Positions 26,401 through 33,781 of a DNA stretch of 64,000 bases are shown here, in pieces. The translations under genes and the position numbers were made by a program. Origin of the DNA: Actinoplanes subtropicus (GTDB taxonomy: Bacteria > Actinomycetota > Actinomycetes > Mycobacteriales > Micromonosporaceae); the NCBI RefSeq assembly GCF_000721705.1, contig NZ_JOJL01000025.1:37249-101248 (forward strand), read 5' to 3'. The notes under the pieces were generated by a model. The model made no database searches and was not told the DNA's origin. It saw nothing but the letters and a program-made list of their open reading frames with translations. Every line of letters starts with the position of its first letter. The stretch's first letter is position 1.

Positions 26401-27435
26401 GGTCACGTCCAGCAGCACCGTGTTCTGCAGGCCGGCGCCGACCAGCCGGGAGTCGTCCGGGATCGCGATCCGGCTCGCCACCACGACCACGAACGGCTCG
26501 TTGGAGCTCGGCCGGGCGCCCTTGTCGTGGTCGGCCCGATCGGCGAACTCGGGGCCGAGCAGCCGCATCAGCTCGTCGTGGTCCCGGGCGAACAACCGCA
26601 GCGGGCCCGCCGCGTCGCTCCGGGTGGGGTGCGCGTTGTGCGGGAGCCACTTGGCCCACTCCCACTCGTCGCTCGCGCTGTCCCCGGTCAGCACCGCGAC
26701 CCGCAACTCGTCCGGGGCGTGGAAGGTGACCAGCTGGGCCAGCACCGCCCGGGCCAGGCCCATCGCCGGCGCGGTCGGCCCGGCGAACTCGATGCTGGTG
26801 AAGCTGCGCAGGCTGATCGCGGTCGGGATGCCGGGGACCGTACGGTACGCCTCGGCGAACCGGCGCAGCGAGATCGACGACAGCGGCTCGAGGTCCTCGA
26901 TCGGCTTGGTCGACGGCGGCACGTACTTGACCGCGGCGTTGTGCCGGCCCAGGCCGATCCGGATCCGGGCGAAGTCCTCGTGCGCGGCCCGCCGCTCCCA
27001 CATCCGGCTGCCGGTCGCCACCGACCACAGCAGCGACGGGTCGGGGTTGTTCCAGACCACGGCCTGCCGCTGCTCGTCGGCCGACTGGCGGGCCTTCTTG
27101 CGCAGCTGTCCGATGTAGCGCAGGAAGTCGCGCCGCTCGGCGCGCATCTTCCGCTTGCGCTCCCCGGCGGCCCGGCCGATCTGCACCACGCCCATGGAGA
27201 GCATGCCGACGGCCATCACACCGCCCATCAGGTACGCCACCGACGAGCGCTGAAACACGCCGAACATCATGATCATGCCGCCCATGCCGAGGCCCATCGG
27301 CACGACCATGAGGAACGAGCGCATGTCCAGCGGCGCCGGCTCGGCCATCACCGGCGGCTCGGCCAGCTCGACGGAACCGGCCGGCATCGGGGGTCCTTCG
27401 GCCCGGGGCGGCCGCTTGACGATGACCGTGCTCAT
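23464..27435 (-). CDS. eccC: Type VII secretion FtsK/SpoIIIE ATPase EccC (fused EccCa-EccCb)
   Basis: The product is 1,323 residues. Two membrane helices lie at about 45-90. Three FtsK-like ATPase domains follow, with P-loops GATGSGKS near 475, GAPQSGKST near 836 and GDNETGKT near 1,118. The first domain keeps a full Walker B (LLIVDEF near 585). The second has VFLIVDGW, lacking the catalytic acidic residue, and the third has LFVVVDDY. This matches EccC, in which domain 1 is the catalytic one and domains 2-3 bind substrate. It is a single chain, like ESX systems with fused EccC. The start overlaps the stop of the upstream 1,062-aa gene (ATGA at 27432-27435), and the end overlaps eccD. Confidence 0.95.
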   Translation of the reverse strand: MSTVIVKRPPRAEGPPMPAGSVELAEPPVMAEPAPLDMRSFLMVVPMGLGMGGMIMMFGVFQRSSVAYLMGGVMAVGMLSMGVVQIGRAAGERKRKMRAERRDFLRYIGQLRKKARQSADEQRQAVVWNNPDPSLLWSVATGSRMWERRAAHEDFARIRIGLGRHNAAVKYVPPSTKPIEDLEPLSSISLRRFAEAYRTVPGIPTAISLRSFTSIEFAGPTAPAMGLARAVLAQLVTFHAPDELRVAVLTGDSASDEWEWAKWLPHNAHPTRSDAAGPLRLFARDHDELMRLLGPEFADRADHDKGARPSSNEPFVVVVASRIAIPDDSRLVGAGLQNTVLLDVTGRLPGGPKVLRLTVEDKRIEFPVGERTGEAERDDLTEREAETLARILAPKRTASTLEVADEPLESDFELTTLLGIRDAYTFDVNGAWRPRQAQRARLSVPIGITEEGEVVELDLKEAAQGGMGPHGLIIGATGSGKSELLRTLVCALAATHSSEILNLVLVDFKGGATFLGMDKLPHTSAVITNLADELPLVDRMQDALNGEMNRRQELLRASGYASLFEYEKARAAGAPLTPFPVLLLIVDEFSELLSSKAEFMDLFVSVGRLGRSLGVHLLLASQRLDEGRISRVEGHLSYRIALRTFSSMESRSVIGVGAAYELPSEPGNGYLKLDISNLVRFKSAYVSGPYKRTGGRGAAADDDAGIISDVVAFTTRELPRAVTPAPDAGPAAASADETGEADEDRLMDVLIDRLVGSGPPARQVWLPPLSESPGLDSLLPSVIPDPELGMIVENPALRGRLRVPVGVVDRPYEQIRELLQADLSAADGHVGIAGAPQSGKSTLVRTLVLALALTNTPEQVQFYGLDFGGGGIMALTGLPHVGSVATRMERDRVVRTIEEVRQVMEHREAVFAERGYDSITSYLAARDRGEVRDAHGHVFLIVDGWFTLKQDFTDLEPKINEMAARGLSFGIHVMITANRWSEIRTWLRDLLGTKLELRLGDAMESEIGSRKAALVPHQPGRGMTSQGMHFLSGLPRLDGRTSTADLTEATKGLIEEIRMFWPGPVAPPVRMLPVQLPAAQLPRPEQPLRFCLGLDEQRLGPVWHDFMATPHLLVMGDNETGKTNVLRLILRQITQRYGPDEAKVVIGDSRRDLDNAIPAEYRVGYAVTSEDLGTLAAQTAVSMNKRIPGQEVTSDRLRKRDWWSGPELFVVVDDYELLGKSLGSVLDPLMPLMAQGAYIGMHLIIARSVSGAMRAMMDPVLRRLWELGNPGVLLSYPKEEGKFLGEAKPAKLPAGRAQLVTRRSVQLIQTGMVPVGEPAEVNA

Positions 27436-30400
27436 CCGATGACCCCCGACTCCTCCTGGCCGGCGCCCCACACACCGTCGGCCTGCCGCAACAGCCCGGA
27501 GCTGCGCGGCACGATCTCCTTCTCGCCCTCGTCGTCCTCGTCCTCGTCGCGGGGGCGGCCCTCACGCAGCTGCCGCAACTCCTCGCGGCGGGCGTCGGCC
27601 TCGGCGCGGCGCTGGGCCCAGAGCTTCTCCAGGTCCTCGGGGGGTGGTTCGGCGCCGCCGGAGCGCAGGTTGGGGTTCTCGGGGCGGGGGGTGGGGTCGC
27701 TCTTGCGCCGCTGCCACGACGACATGGCCGGAAGCGCGAAGCCGTCCTCGACTACCGGTTCGGGCTCGGGGCCGGCGTTGCGGCCCGGCCAGCCGAGGTC
27801 GTCCCAGTCCGCGTCGTCGGGGTCGTCCTCCGGGCCGCGATCGTCGGGGCCCGGATCGTCCGGGGTGTCGCCATCGTCGTCATCGTCGTCGTCCCGGGCG
27901 GCCCTGCCCCACGGCAGGCCACCGGAGTCCCAGGAGTCGGCGTCACCGTCCTCATCGGACCAAGGGATCACCGGTACGCGGTCGCCTTCGTCCTCTTCGA
28001 CCGCCAGATCGTCGCGCTCGTCCTGGTCCTCGTCTTCGTCCTCCTCGGCGCGGACCCGCCCGAGAGCTGGAACGAACAACAACGGGGGAAGCTCCGCCGG
28101 CCGATGCTCATCCGAAGGCGCCGCGGGAGCCGGGGCTGTGGTCGTCTCCGGTTCCACCGCCGGGGGCACCACGGCGACCGAGGGGTCGGTCGGCGGCGGC
28201 GCGAACCAGGAACTCTGGTCGGTCGCCGCCGGTGTGCCCTGGGTCAGCCACCGCTCGTCATCGACCCGCTCCGGCGCCGGATCGACCGAGGCCGTCTCCG
28301 GCTCGGGCTCCGGGGCCGGCTGAAGGACCGGGAGGCGGGATGGCTCGGGCTCCGAGGCCGGCTGAAGGACCGGGGCGCGGGATGGCTCGAGCTCCGAGGC
28401 CGGCTGAAGGACCGGGGCGCGGGATGGCTCCGGCCGCGGAGCCGGTTCGGGCACGGACACCGGCAGCAGGGCCGGGGGCGCGCCGTTGATCGGGGTTGGC
28501 TCGGCGGTCAGGCCGGGCGGCGTACCCCACGGCCCGTCGGCGTTGGCTATCAGGCCGGAGGCGTCCGAGCGTTCGTCGGCCGACGAGTTACCTCCCGGCG
28601 GCGTCATCGGGGCCGGCGGCGGCTCCGCCGGTCCGGCGGCGACCTCCGTGGCGGCCGGTTCGACGACCGCCTCCTCCGACGCCGCCGGGGTCGTGCCCGG
28701 CGCGGCGCCGAGCGGCGCGTCGGGAACCCCGCCCATCGAGGGCACTCCGGCGTCCCACGGCTGGTCCACCTTCTCCACCAGGCCGGAGGCGTCCGACCGC
28801 TCCGGCTTCTCGGCACCGGACCCGCCGGGCGGCGACATGGGCGCCATCGGCGGCGCGCCCTCCGCACTGCCCGGCACCTCGGGCAGCGGTTCGCCCGTAC
28901 CGAAGGGACTTGTCTCGTCGTTGCCGAGCAGCCCGGAAGCGTCCGAGCGCTCGGGCGCGTTCGCCCCGCCCGCGCCCGGCGGCGACATCGGCGACATCGG
29001 CGGCGCACCCTCCGCACCAGCCGGCGCATCCGGAATCCCGCTCTCCAACCCCTCCGGCGCGAACGGGCTCTCCTCCTCATTACCCAGCAACCCGGAAGCA
29101 TCCGAACGCTCCGGCGCATTCGGCCCACCCGCACCCGGCGGCGACATCGGCGACATCGGCGGTGCACCCGCGGCGCTGCCCGGCAGGTCGGACAGGCCCT
29201 CGCCGGGCGCGAACGGGCTCTCGTCGTCGTTGCCCAGCAGCCCGGACGCGTCGGAACGCTCCGGCGCGCTCATCCCACCCGCACCCGGCGGCGACATCGG
29301 CGACATCGGCGGCGCCCCGCCGGCGCCGCCCGGCGCGTCGCTCTCCAGCGAGCCGCCCGGGGCGGTCGGCGGCGGCGCCACGCCGGGCAGGTCGCCCTCG
29401 GGCACCCCGCTCAGGCCATCGCCGAGGCCCTCCCCGGCGCCGGGAGCGTTCGGGTCCTCCCCACCCGCCCCGCCCGGTTTCGGCGGCGACGAGACCGACG
29501 GCAGCGTGGCGCCGTCCAGGCCGGGCAGGCCGCCACCCGAGGAGCCGGGCAGGCCGCCGATCCCCAGGCCGGGCAGGCCGCCGCCGGCGGCATCGGCGGG
29601 CGGTGGGGCGACGCTGGGCAGCGCGCCCAGCGCGGTCGTCCCGGGCGGGGTCACCCCGTCGGTGTTCAGCCCTCCCCCGCTGGGTGGCGGCGGGGTGGTG
29701 ACGCTCGGCACCGCGAAGTTCTGGGCGTCCGGCGGCGCGGAGATGCTGGGCGACGGGATCGGGCCGCCCGCCGGCGGCGGCGCGGTCGACAGCGACGGCG
29801 TCGAGACGCTCGGCGGCTCCGAGATGGAGGGCGGGGCCGAGACGGACAGCGACGGCGTCTCCGAAAGGGACAGCGAGGGGGTCGGCGAAAGGGAGAGCGA
29901 GGGCGTCGCCGTGACGCTGCCGGAGATACTGCCGCCGCCGACCTGCGAGACGCTCGAGTAGGTCACCGCGTACTGCTGCACCACGGTTTTCATGACGTTC
30001 CGGAACGCCTGCGTCATCTGGTCGGAGAGGCCGGGCACCTCGTGGATCTGCACCTTGTTGTCGACCGTGCTGGCGCCGTACTGGGTGGCCAACTGGGCGT
30101 ACGCGTAGTCCAGGTAATCCAGCGACTGCTGGGCCCAGGACAGGATGTTGCCGCTGTAGTAGAGCTGCTCGGGCACCGAGCCGGCGTCGGTCGAGTGCTG
30201 CGCCCCGCCGTTGATCTGCTCGGCGTGCGCCTCCAGCTTGTTGGCGAAGCTGGTCAGCGTCGACTTGAACGACTGGGCCCCCGAGCCGGTCCACGGTCCG
30301 CCGTCGCCGACCAGGCCCTCGATCTGCTGGCGCAGGTTGTCGGCGACGTCGCTCATGTAGGTGGAAGCGAGGCTGAACGCGTCGCCGGCGTCCATCAGGG

Positions 30401-30620
30401 ACTGTGGCGAGACGTTCGCCATGGCTTCCTGCGCCGCGGCCTGACTCTGCGCGTCACTGGAGACCGCGGCGGCCCCGACCACGGCGGTCTTGATGGCCTT
30501 CCAGTCCATGCTCTGCCAGTCGTTGACATCGCTGGCGTCGGCCAGGCCGCCGGTGTTGAACTGGCCGCCGTCGCTCACGCTGTCCCACGGCTTGGTGGAC
30601 ACGCTCGGGCTGTCGCTCAT
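27432..30620 (-). CDS. WXG100-domain protein with long Pro/acidic repeat tail
   Basis: The 1,062-residue protein begins with a helical WXG100-like domain (about 30-225; the turn motif is WTGSG at 110-114). A Ser/Thr/Pro-rich stretch with SLSLSPTP-type repeats follows (about 230-300), then a Gly/Pro-rich stretch. Five repeats of about 35-55 residues are built on APPMSPMSPPGAGG plus ERSDASGLLGN (see the repeat entry). Three SRAPVLQPASE-like units, a strongly acidic stretch (EDEDEDQDERDD) and a basic/acidic C-terminus complete it. The last residues, SSGLLRQADGVWG, echo the SDASGLIANADGPWG repeat. The WXG domain and position just before eccC point to a secreted substrate or a secretion-coupled scaffold. 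Function is unknown. The gene overlaps eccC by 4 nt. Confidence 0.8.
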   Translation of the reverse strand: MSDSPSVSTKPWDSVSDGGQFNTGGLADASDVNDWQSMDWKAIKTAVVGAAAVSSDAQSQAAAQEAMANVSPQSLMDAGDAFSLASTYMSDVADNLRQQIEGLVGDGGPWTGSGAQSFKSTLTSFANKLEAHAEQINGGAQHSTDAGSVPEQLYYSGNILSWAQQSLDYLDYAYAQLATQYGASTVDNKVQIHEVPGLSDQMTQAFRNVMKTVVQQYAVTYSSVSQVGGGSISGSVTATPSLSLSPTPSLSLSETPSLSVSAPPSISEPPSVSTPSLSTAPPPAGGPIPSPSISAPPDAQNFAVPSVTTPPPPSGGGLNTDGVTPPGTTALGALPSVAPPPADAAGGGLPGLGIGGLPGSSGGGLPGLDGATLPSVSSPPKPGGAGGEDPNAPGAGEGLGDGLSGVPEGDLPGVAPPPTAPGGSLESDAPGGAGGAPPMSPMSPPGAGGMSAPERSDASGLLGNDDESPFAPGEGLSDLPGSAAGAPPMSPMSPPGAGGPNAPERSDASGLLGNEEESPFAPEGLESGIPDAPAGAEGAPPMSPMSPPGAGGANAPERSDASGLLGNDETSPFGTGEPLPEVPGSAEGAPPMAPMSPPGGSGAEKPERSDASGLVEKVDQPWDAGVPSMGGVPDAPLGAAPGTTPAASEEAVVEPAATEVAAGPAEPPPAPMTPPGGNSSADERSDASGLIANADGPWGTPPGLTAEPTPINGAPPALLPVSVPEPAPRPEPSRAPVLQPASELEPSRAPVLQPASEPEPSRLPVLQPAPEPEPETASVDPAPERVDDERWLTQGTPAATDQSSWFAPPPTDPSVAVVPPAVEPETTTAPAPAAPSDEHRPAELPPLLFVPALGRVRAEEDEDEDQDERDDLAVEEDEGDRVPVIPWSDEDGDADSWDSGGLPWGRAARDDDDDDDGDTPDDPGPDDRGPEDDPDDADWDDLGWPGRNAGPEPEPVVEDGFALPAMSSWQRRKSDPTPRPENPNLRSGGAEPPPEDLEKLWAQRRAEADARREELRQLREGRPRDEDEDDEGEKEIVPRSSGLLRQADGVWGAGQEESGVIG
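28525..29330. repeat. About 150-nt tandem repeats encoding APPMSPMSPPG / ERSDASGLL units
   Basis: Five in-frame copies (three close, two diverged) lie in the 1,062-aa gene. In protein order they read APPMSPMSPPGAGG then ERSDASGLLGND, ERSDASGLLGNE, ERSDASGLLGND, ERSDASGLVEKV and ERSDASGLIANA. The first three copies share long DNA identity around the MSPMSPPG codons, indicating recent duplication or gene conversion. Confidence 0.75.
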
Positions 30621-30660
30621 CTATGGTCCATCCACCTACGTCAGTACGGGTACGGGAGCC

Positions 30661-31410
30661 TCAGGCGGTGGTGCCGGTGCCCATCTGGGTCACCGCGTCC
30701 TGGAAGGCGCCGGTGAGCTGGGCGGCGGTGGTGTTGTTGAGGTCCTCGACCGACTTGTACTGGCTGATCAGGTTCGCGATGTCGGTCTGCAACTCGGTGA
30801 ACGCCTTGTCGGCGTTGTCCAGGAAGTTGTAGACCTGCCCGCGCAGCCCGTCGGCGGTCGACAGGTCGCCGCTCATCAGCACGTTGCCGCCGGCGCCGTT
30901 GATGGTGTTCGACATCTTGGTGGCCGCGGCGAACTGGCCGGGCTTGACCACCACGTTCCGGATGGCGGCCTTGGCCGTGGTGATGTTCCCGCGCAGCGTC
31001 TCGAGGTTCTTGGAGAACTGTTTGAGCGCGTCGGTGTTCACCGCCAGCTGTCCGTTGTGATCCGAGCCACCGTTGACCGGGGGCGGCAGGTCGGCCGGCG
31101 GCGGCGTGGCCGGCGAGTTGCCGTACTGGTTGTTGCTGTCGAAGTTTCCGGGGGTGAGGTAGGACGCGTCGGGCGTGTCGCCGTAGTAGTCGAGCATCCC
31201 CTCGTACGACTGGAAGGCGCTTTTCTCGTCGTCGGTGAGGCCGGCCGCGTCGAACGGGATCTGGAAGCTGTCCGGATGGGAGGACCGCCAGGCCTGCATC
31301 TTCGAGATGGCCGACTTGGCGAGGTTCGCCTGGTCCTGGGTGAAAGTCGGCGAGAAGTCGTACTCCCCGTACGGAATGTTGACTACGTCGTCCGGGCTCG
31401 GCGTGCTCAT
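30661..31410 (-). CDS. T7SS-associated hypothetical protein, probable secreted substrate
   Basis: The 249-residue protein starts at ATG 31410 behind AGGAGG. No named family is recognised. The N-terminal part is helical and polar with many Asp/Tyr residues (YGEYDFSPTFTQDQANLAKS). A Pro-rich hinge (PATPPPADLPPPV) joins it to a C-terminal helical hairpin that looks WXG100-like (TDALKQFSKNLETLRGNITT, then VYNFLDNADKAFTEL). The segment YNFLD fits the YxxxD/E secretion signal. It lies between the WXG100 pair and the repeat protein in the secretion operon, so it is probably exported or dimerises with an exported partner. It begins 112 nt after the WXG100 gene, past a strong hairpin. Confidence 0.7.
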   Translation of the reverse strand: MSTPSPDDVVNIPYGEYDFSPTFTQDQANLAKSAISKMQAWRSSHPDSFQIPFDAAGLTDDEKSAFQSYEGMLDYYGDTPDASYLTPGNFDSNNQYGNSPATPPPADLPPPVNGGSDHNGQLAVNTDALKQFSKNLETLRGNITTAKAAIRNVVVKPGQFAAATKMSNTINGAGGNVLMSGDLSTADGLRGQVYNFLDNADKAFTELQTDIANLISQYKSVEDLNNTTAAQLTGAFQDAVTQMGTGTTA

Positions 31411-31472
31411 CGCAACGTCCTCCTGCTTGTGGCGGAGCGGGGCGGGGATCTGGCGGGCGGGCAGGGACAGGT

Positions 31473-31511
31473 CTGCCCGTTCGCCCCGCGAGGCGCGGAA
31501 CGAACGGGCAG
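31473..31511 (-). promoter_or_regulatory. Strong hairpin between the WXG100 gene and the 249-aa gene
   Basis: CTGCCCGTTCG (31473-31483) and CGAACGGGCAG (31501-31511) form a perfect 11-bp stem with a 17-nt loop. It lies just downstream of the second WXG100 gene (stop at 31522) inside the operon. It could act as a partial terminator or mRNA-stabilising stem that keeps the two Esx proteins more abundant than the downstream machinery. No T-tract is present. Confidence 0.55.
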
Positions 31512-31521
31512 TTCGGGTCGG

Positions 31522-31824
31522 TCAGCTGGTCTGGACGCTGTCCCAGAGGCGGGTGATGGTGCTCTCGGCGTCCGCGTAGTTGACGTGGATCTGCGAGAGC
31601 GTCTGCTGGGCGGTGCCGAGCGCCTGAGCCATCTCGGCGGCGCCGGCGTTCCACTGGGCCTGGGCGTTCCGGTACTGGTCGGCGCCGCCGCCCTGCCAGT
31701 CGGCGAGCTGGGTGTCGAGCGTCTTGTTCAGCTCGTCCAGTTCGCTGTTGACGGCGGTGGTCAGCGACTGCAGCGCCTGCGCGACCGTGTCGGACGCGTT
31801 GAAGTCAAAGGTGAACGATGCCAT
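31522..31824 (-). CDS. WXG100 family protein (EsxA/EsxB-like), second gene of operon
   Basis: The 100-residue protein has the exact WXG100 size. The two helices are joined by the turn ADWQGGGADQY (Trp43-Gln-Gly45), and the C-terminal helix carries YADAE (83-87), which fits the YxxxD/E export signal. It should pair with the adjacent WXG100 protein as a helical-bundle dimer secreted through the EccC channel. AAAGG lies upstream of the ATG. A strong hairpin follows the stop. Confidence 0.93.
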   Translation of the reverse strand: MASFTFDFNASDTVAQALQSLTTAVNSELDELNKTLDTQLADWQGGGADQYRNAQAQWNAGAAEMAQALGTAQQTLSQIHVNYADAESTITRLWDSVQTS

Positions 31825-31870
31825 TGATCGGCCTTTCCGGGGATGTCGACGGGCGGACGGGGCGCGCGGA

Positions 31871-32191
31871 TCAGATGCCGGGAAGGCCGTTGAGCAGAGC
31901 CGTCGCCGACTGGGTCGAGGTGTCCTCGTGCTGGTCGTAGGCCCGAGCCGACGAGCCCATGCCCTGGGTCACGCTGTCCAGCGCGGTGACCACCTTCTGG
32001 AAGCCCTCCTGCCACTGGTTCATGGCCTGCTGGAACGCGGACGAGGCGCCGCCCTTCCAGCCCGCCTCGAGCTGCAGCATGTACTGGTCGACCTGGTCGA
32101 GCTGGCTGCGGAACGAAGCAGCCTTGTCCTCGAACTGGCTGACCGCAGCCGCCATACCCGGGTCGGTGGTCTGCACAACCTGATTCGCCAT
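31871..32191 (-). CDS. WXG100 family protein (EsxB-like), first gene of operon
   Basis: The 106-residue protein has the turn motif AGWKGGASSAF (Trp45-Lys-Gly47) and YDQHE at 85-89, a YxxxE signal at the expected distance after the second helix, with a short flexible tail. GAGGAGG precedes the ATG. It is the first gene of the leftward secretion operon and is divergent from the giant-protein operon. It is a likely secretion partner of the neighbouring 100-aa protein. Confidence 0.93.
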   Translation of the reverse strand: MANQVVQTTDPGMAAAVSQFEDKAASFRSQLDQVDQYMLQLEAGWKGGASSAFQQAMNQWQEGFQKVVTALDSVTQGMGSSARAYDQHEDTSTQSATALLNGLPGI

Positions 32192-32272
32192 TCTCAGGGC
32201 CTCCTCGGCACTGTTTCGTCGCGGCCGTGTCTCGGCGGCGCGAACTCATCGGGGTGTCTGGCGGTCGGACTC

Positions 32273-32315
32273 TGAACCAACGCATCCAACACGGACCACA
32301 TCGCCAGTTGGTTCA
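32273..32315. promoter_or_regulatory. 9-bp inverted repeat TGAACCAAC / GTTGGTTCA
   Basis: TGAACCAAC at 32273-32281 is mirrored exactly by GTTGGTTCA at 32307-32315 with 25 nt between. The CCAAC core also recurs nearby (32286-32290 and 32322-32326). It lies about 80-125 bases upstream of the first WXG100 gene and may be an operator for a dimeric regulator. The regulator is unknown. Confidence 0.4.
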
Positions 32316-32443
32316 CTGCCTCCAACGGGCAAGTAAATTAATCGATCCGTCGGGCGGGCGGCTCGGTACCCGGGTCCGTCGTGAGTGGAAACACCCCCAC
32401 CGCGGAACCCCGGTCGGGGCTCCTCGGTGGACACAGTGAACTA

Positions 32444-32455
32444 TGTTTGCAAACA
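32444..32455. promoter_or_regulatory. Perfect palindrome TGTTTGCAAACA
   Basis: A 12-bp perfect palindrome in AT-rich context lies about 150 bases upstream of the YbaB-like gene, and so upstream of the giant-protein operon. Short AT-centred palindromes of this kind are common regulator sites (LacI, TetR or WhiB-independent regulators); no specific family can be named. Confidence 0.45.
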
Positions 32456-32606
32456 CCGCGTTCCATGGTGCACATCGAGCGGCATCATGATGTTCGGTCG
32501 GGCAGCCTCGACGGTCGCGACCCGAAGAAGGCAGGCTGAACCGATTTCGCCGTACGCACGTGCTTGTGTCGGCGTGACCTTGCGGCAGACCAGCGGAGGA
32601 GTGCGG

Positions 32607-33023
32607 ATGGCGGCCGGACAGGACGGTTTCCTCGAGGACCTGCTCGCGCAGTACCAGCAGCAACGCAGCGCCCTCGCCGAGTTGCACCGGCGCATGCAGG
32701 AGGTGTCGGCCACCGCCATGTCGCCGCGCCGCGAGATCTCGGTCACGTACAGCCACGCGGGCGGTGTGACCGAGATCAAGTTTCTGAACAGCGCGTACCG
32801 CCGGCTCGCCCCGAACGAGCTGTCCGACCTCATCATGGCGACGGTGCGGGAGGCCAAGGACAAGGCGGCGACCGAGGCGGCGGAGATCATCGCGCCGACC
32901 GTGCCGAACGGCCTCAACCCCCAGGATCTCGTACGCGGAAAGCTCGGCACCGACGCGCTGATGCCGCCGGACGGCCCGCGCCTGCCCCGGATCGTCCGGG
33001 AACAACTCGAGCGACGGAGCTGA
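32607..33023 (+). CDS. YbaB/EbfC-like nucleoid-associated protein
   Basis: The product has 138 residues. GGAGGA at 32595-32600 sits 6 nt before the ATG at 32607, which decides the start. The order of helix and strands fits the YbaB/EbfC family: a long N-terminal helix (LEDLLAQYQQQRSALAELHR), a strand pair (REISVTYSHAGGVTEIKF) and a C-terminal helix (LAPNELSDLIMATVREAKDK). Such proteins are often found at the head of WXG100 and effector gene clusters in actinomycetes. They could bind DNA or act as adaptors for the following WXG-type protein. It is first in the rightward operon, 3 nt before the next gene. Confidence 0.75.
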   Translation: MAAGQDGFLEDLLAQYQQQRSALAELHRRMQEVSATAMSPRREISVTYSHAGGVTEIKFLNSAYRRLAPNELSDLIMATVREAKDKAATEAAEIIAPTVPNGLNPQDLVRGKLGTDALMPPDGPRLPRIVREQLERRS

Positions 33024-33026
33024 CCC

Positions 33027-33779
33027 ATGGCGCACGAGCATCTCGATGTCAACTCCGACCAGGTGAACAATCTGGCCGAGCCGTACCAGTACGCGGCGGG
33101 CGACTTCTCCAACCTGTCCGGCCGGGTCGACGAGATGTGGTCCCGGTACCGGTCGGCGTGGGGCGACGACTCGATCGGTGCGCAGGTCGCGCCGTCGTTC
33201 GAGCAGGGCTTCGAATACCTGCGGGGCACCGCGAAGGCGCTGCACCAGACGCTGACCTTCTACAGCGACGGCCTGAGCCAGACCGGCAAGGTGTACGGCG
33301 AGTCGGAGGAGAACGCCGCCGAGGGCGGCCGGAAGCTCGACGTCGCGTTCAGCGGGCTGGAGACCCCGACCTTCCGTGCGGCGGACGTGGCCGACGACGG
33401 ATCGACGCTGTACGAGGCGGGCGAGCTGAGGGAAGGCAGGTTGCTGCAGCCGGAAGAGGGCGTGCGGCGCATGGAGCGGCTGGCACCGGAGCAGCCGGGC
33501 GAGCCCCGGCACCAGGTCATGCGGGCCGCGCGGCTCGAGGAGCGGCACGCCCTCCAGCCGATGCGGGCCGAGCGGGTCGAGGCGCCGCACGAGCTCCTGC
33601 CGATGCGGGCCGAGCGACTCGAGCGGCGGCAGGCCATCCCGGAGGGCGCGGTCATCGACACGAGCATCCCGCCGGACGACTACGGCCCCTGGTACCGCCT
33701 GCCCGACGGGACGATCCTCGCCCACCCGGCCAGGATCGCCGCGGCCCGGGAGAGCCCGGTCACCCCCCGAGAGACCTGA
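33027..33779 (+). CDS. WXG100-like export partner with MRAERxE repeats
   Basis: The 250-residue protein begins with a WXG100-like helical hairpin: the turn is AWGDDSIG (Trp45-Gly46) and YGESE lies at 90-94, a YxxxE signal at the correct spacing. The rest is charged. Repeats such as MRAERVEAPHELLP and MRAERLERRQAIP occupy about 165-210, and a short C-terminal segment (DYGPWYRLPDGTILAHPARI) follows. The gene ends 2 nt before the giant-protein start, so the two are translationally coupled. The most economical idea is that it dimerises with the WXG domain of the giant protein and supplies the export signal that protein lacks. Confidence 0.75.
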   Translation: MAHEHLDVNSDQVNNLAEPYQYAAGDFSNLSGRVDEMWSRYRSAWGDDSIGAQVAPSFEQGFEYLRGTAKALHQTLTFYSDGLSQTGKVYGESEENAAEGGRKLDVAFSGLETPTFRAADVADDGSTLYEAGELREGRLLQPEEGVRRMERLAPEQPGEPRHQVMRAARLEERHALQPMRAERVEAPHELLPMRAERLERRQAIPEGAVIDTSIPPDDYGPWYRLPDGTILAHPARIAAARESPVTPRET

Positions 33780-33781
33780 CG

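Larger units (their letters stand above)
32192..32606. promoter_or_regulatory. Divergent promoter region of the two T7SS operons
   Basis: These 415 bases have no convincing gene. They separate the leftward secretion operon from the rightward effector operon and are less GC-rich than their surroundings in places (AAGTAAATTAATCGAT near 32331). They contain a 9-bp inverted repeat and a perfect 12-bp palindrome, listed separately. Promoter elements could not be fixed with confidence. Confidence 0.6.

Noticed and set aside
23518..28323. 1,601-codon frame on the + strand opposite eccC
   Set aside because: It is a shadow of eccC and its neighbour. EccC on the minus strand has three P-loops and all family features.
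32564..33781. N-terminal extension of the giant protein (open frame from 32564)
   Set aside because: The extension overlaps two well-supported genes in another frame (YbaB-like and WXG-like) and is Arg/Gly-rich. The GTG at 33782 begins a recognisable WXG-type domain 2 nt after the previous stop.
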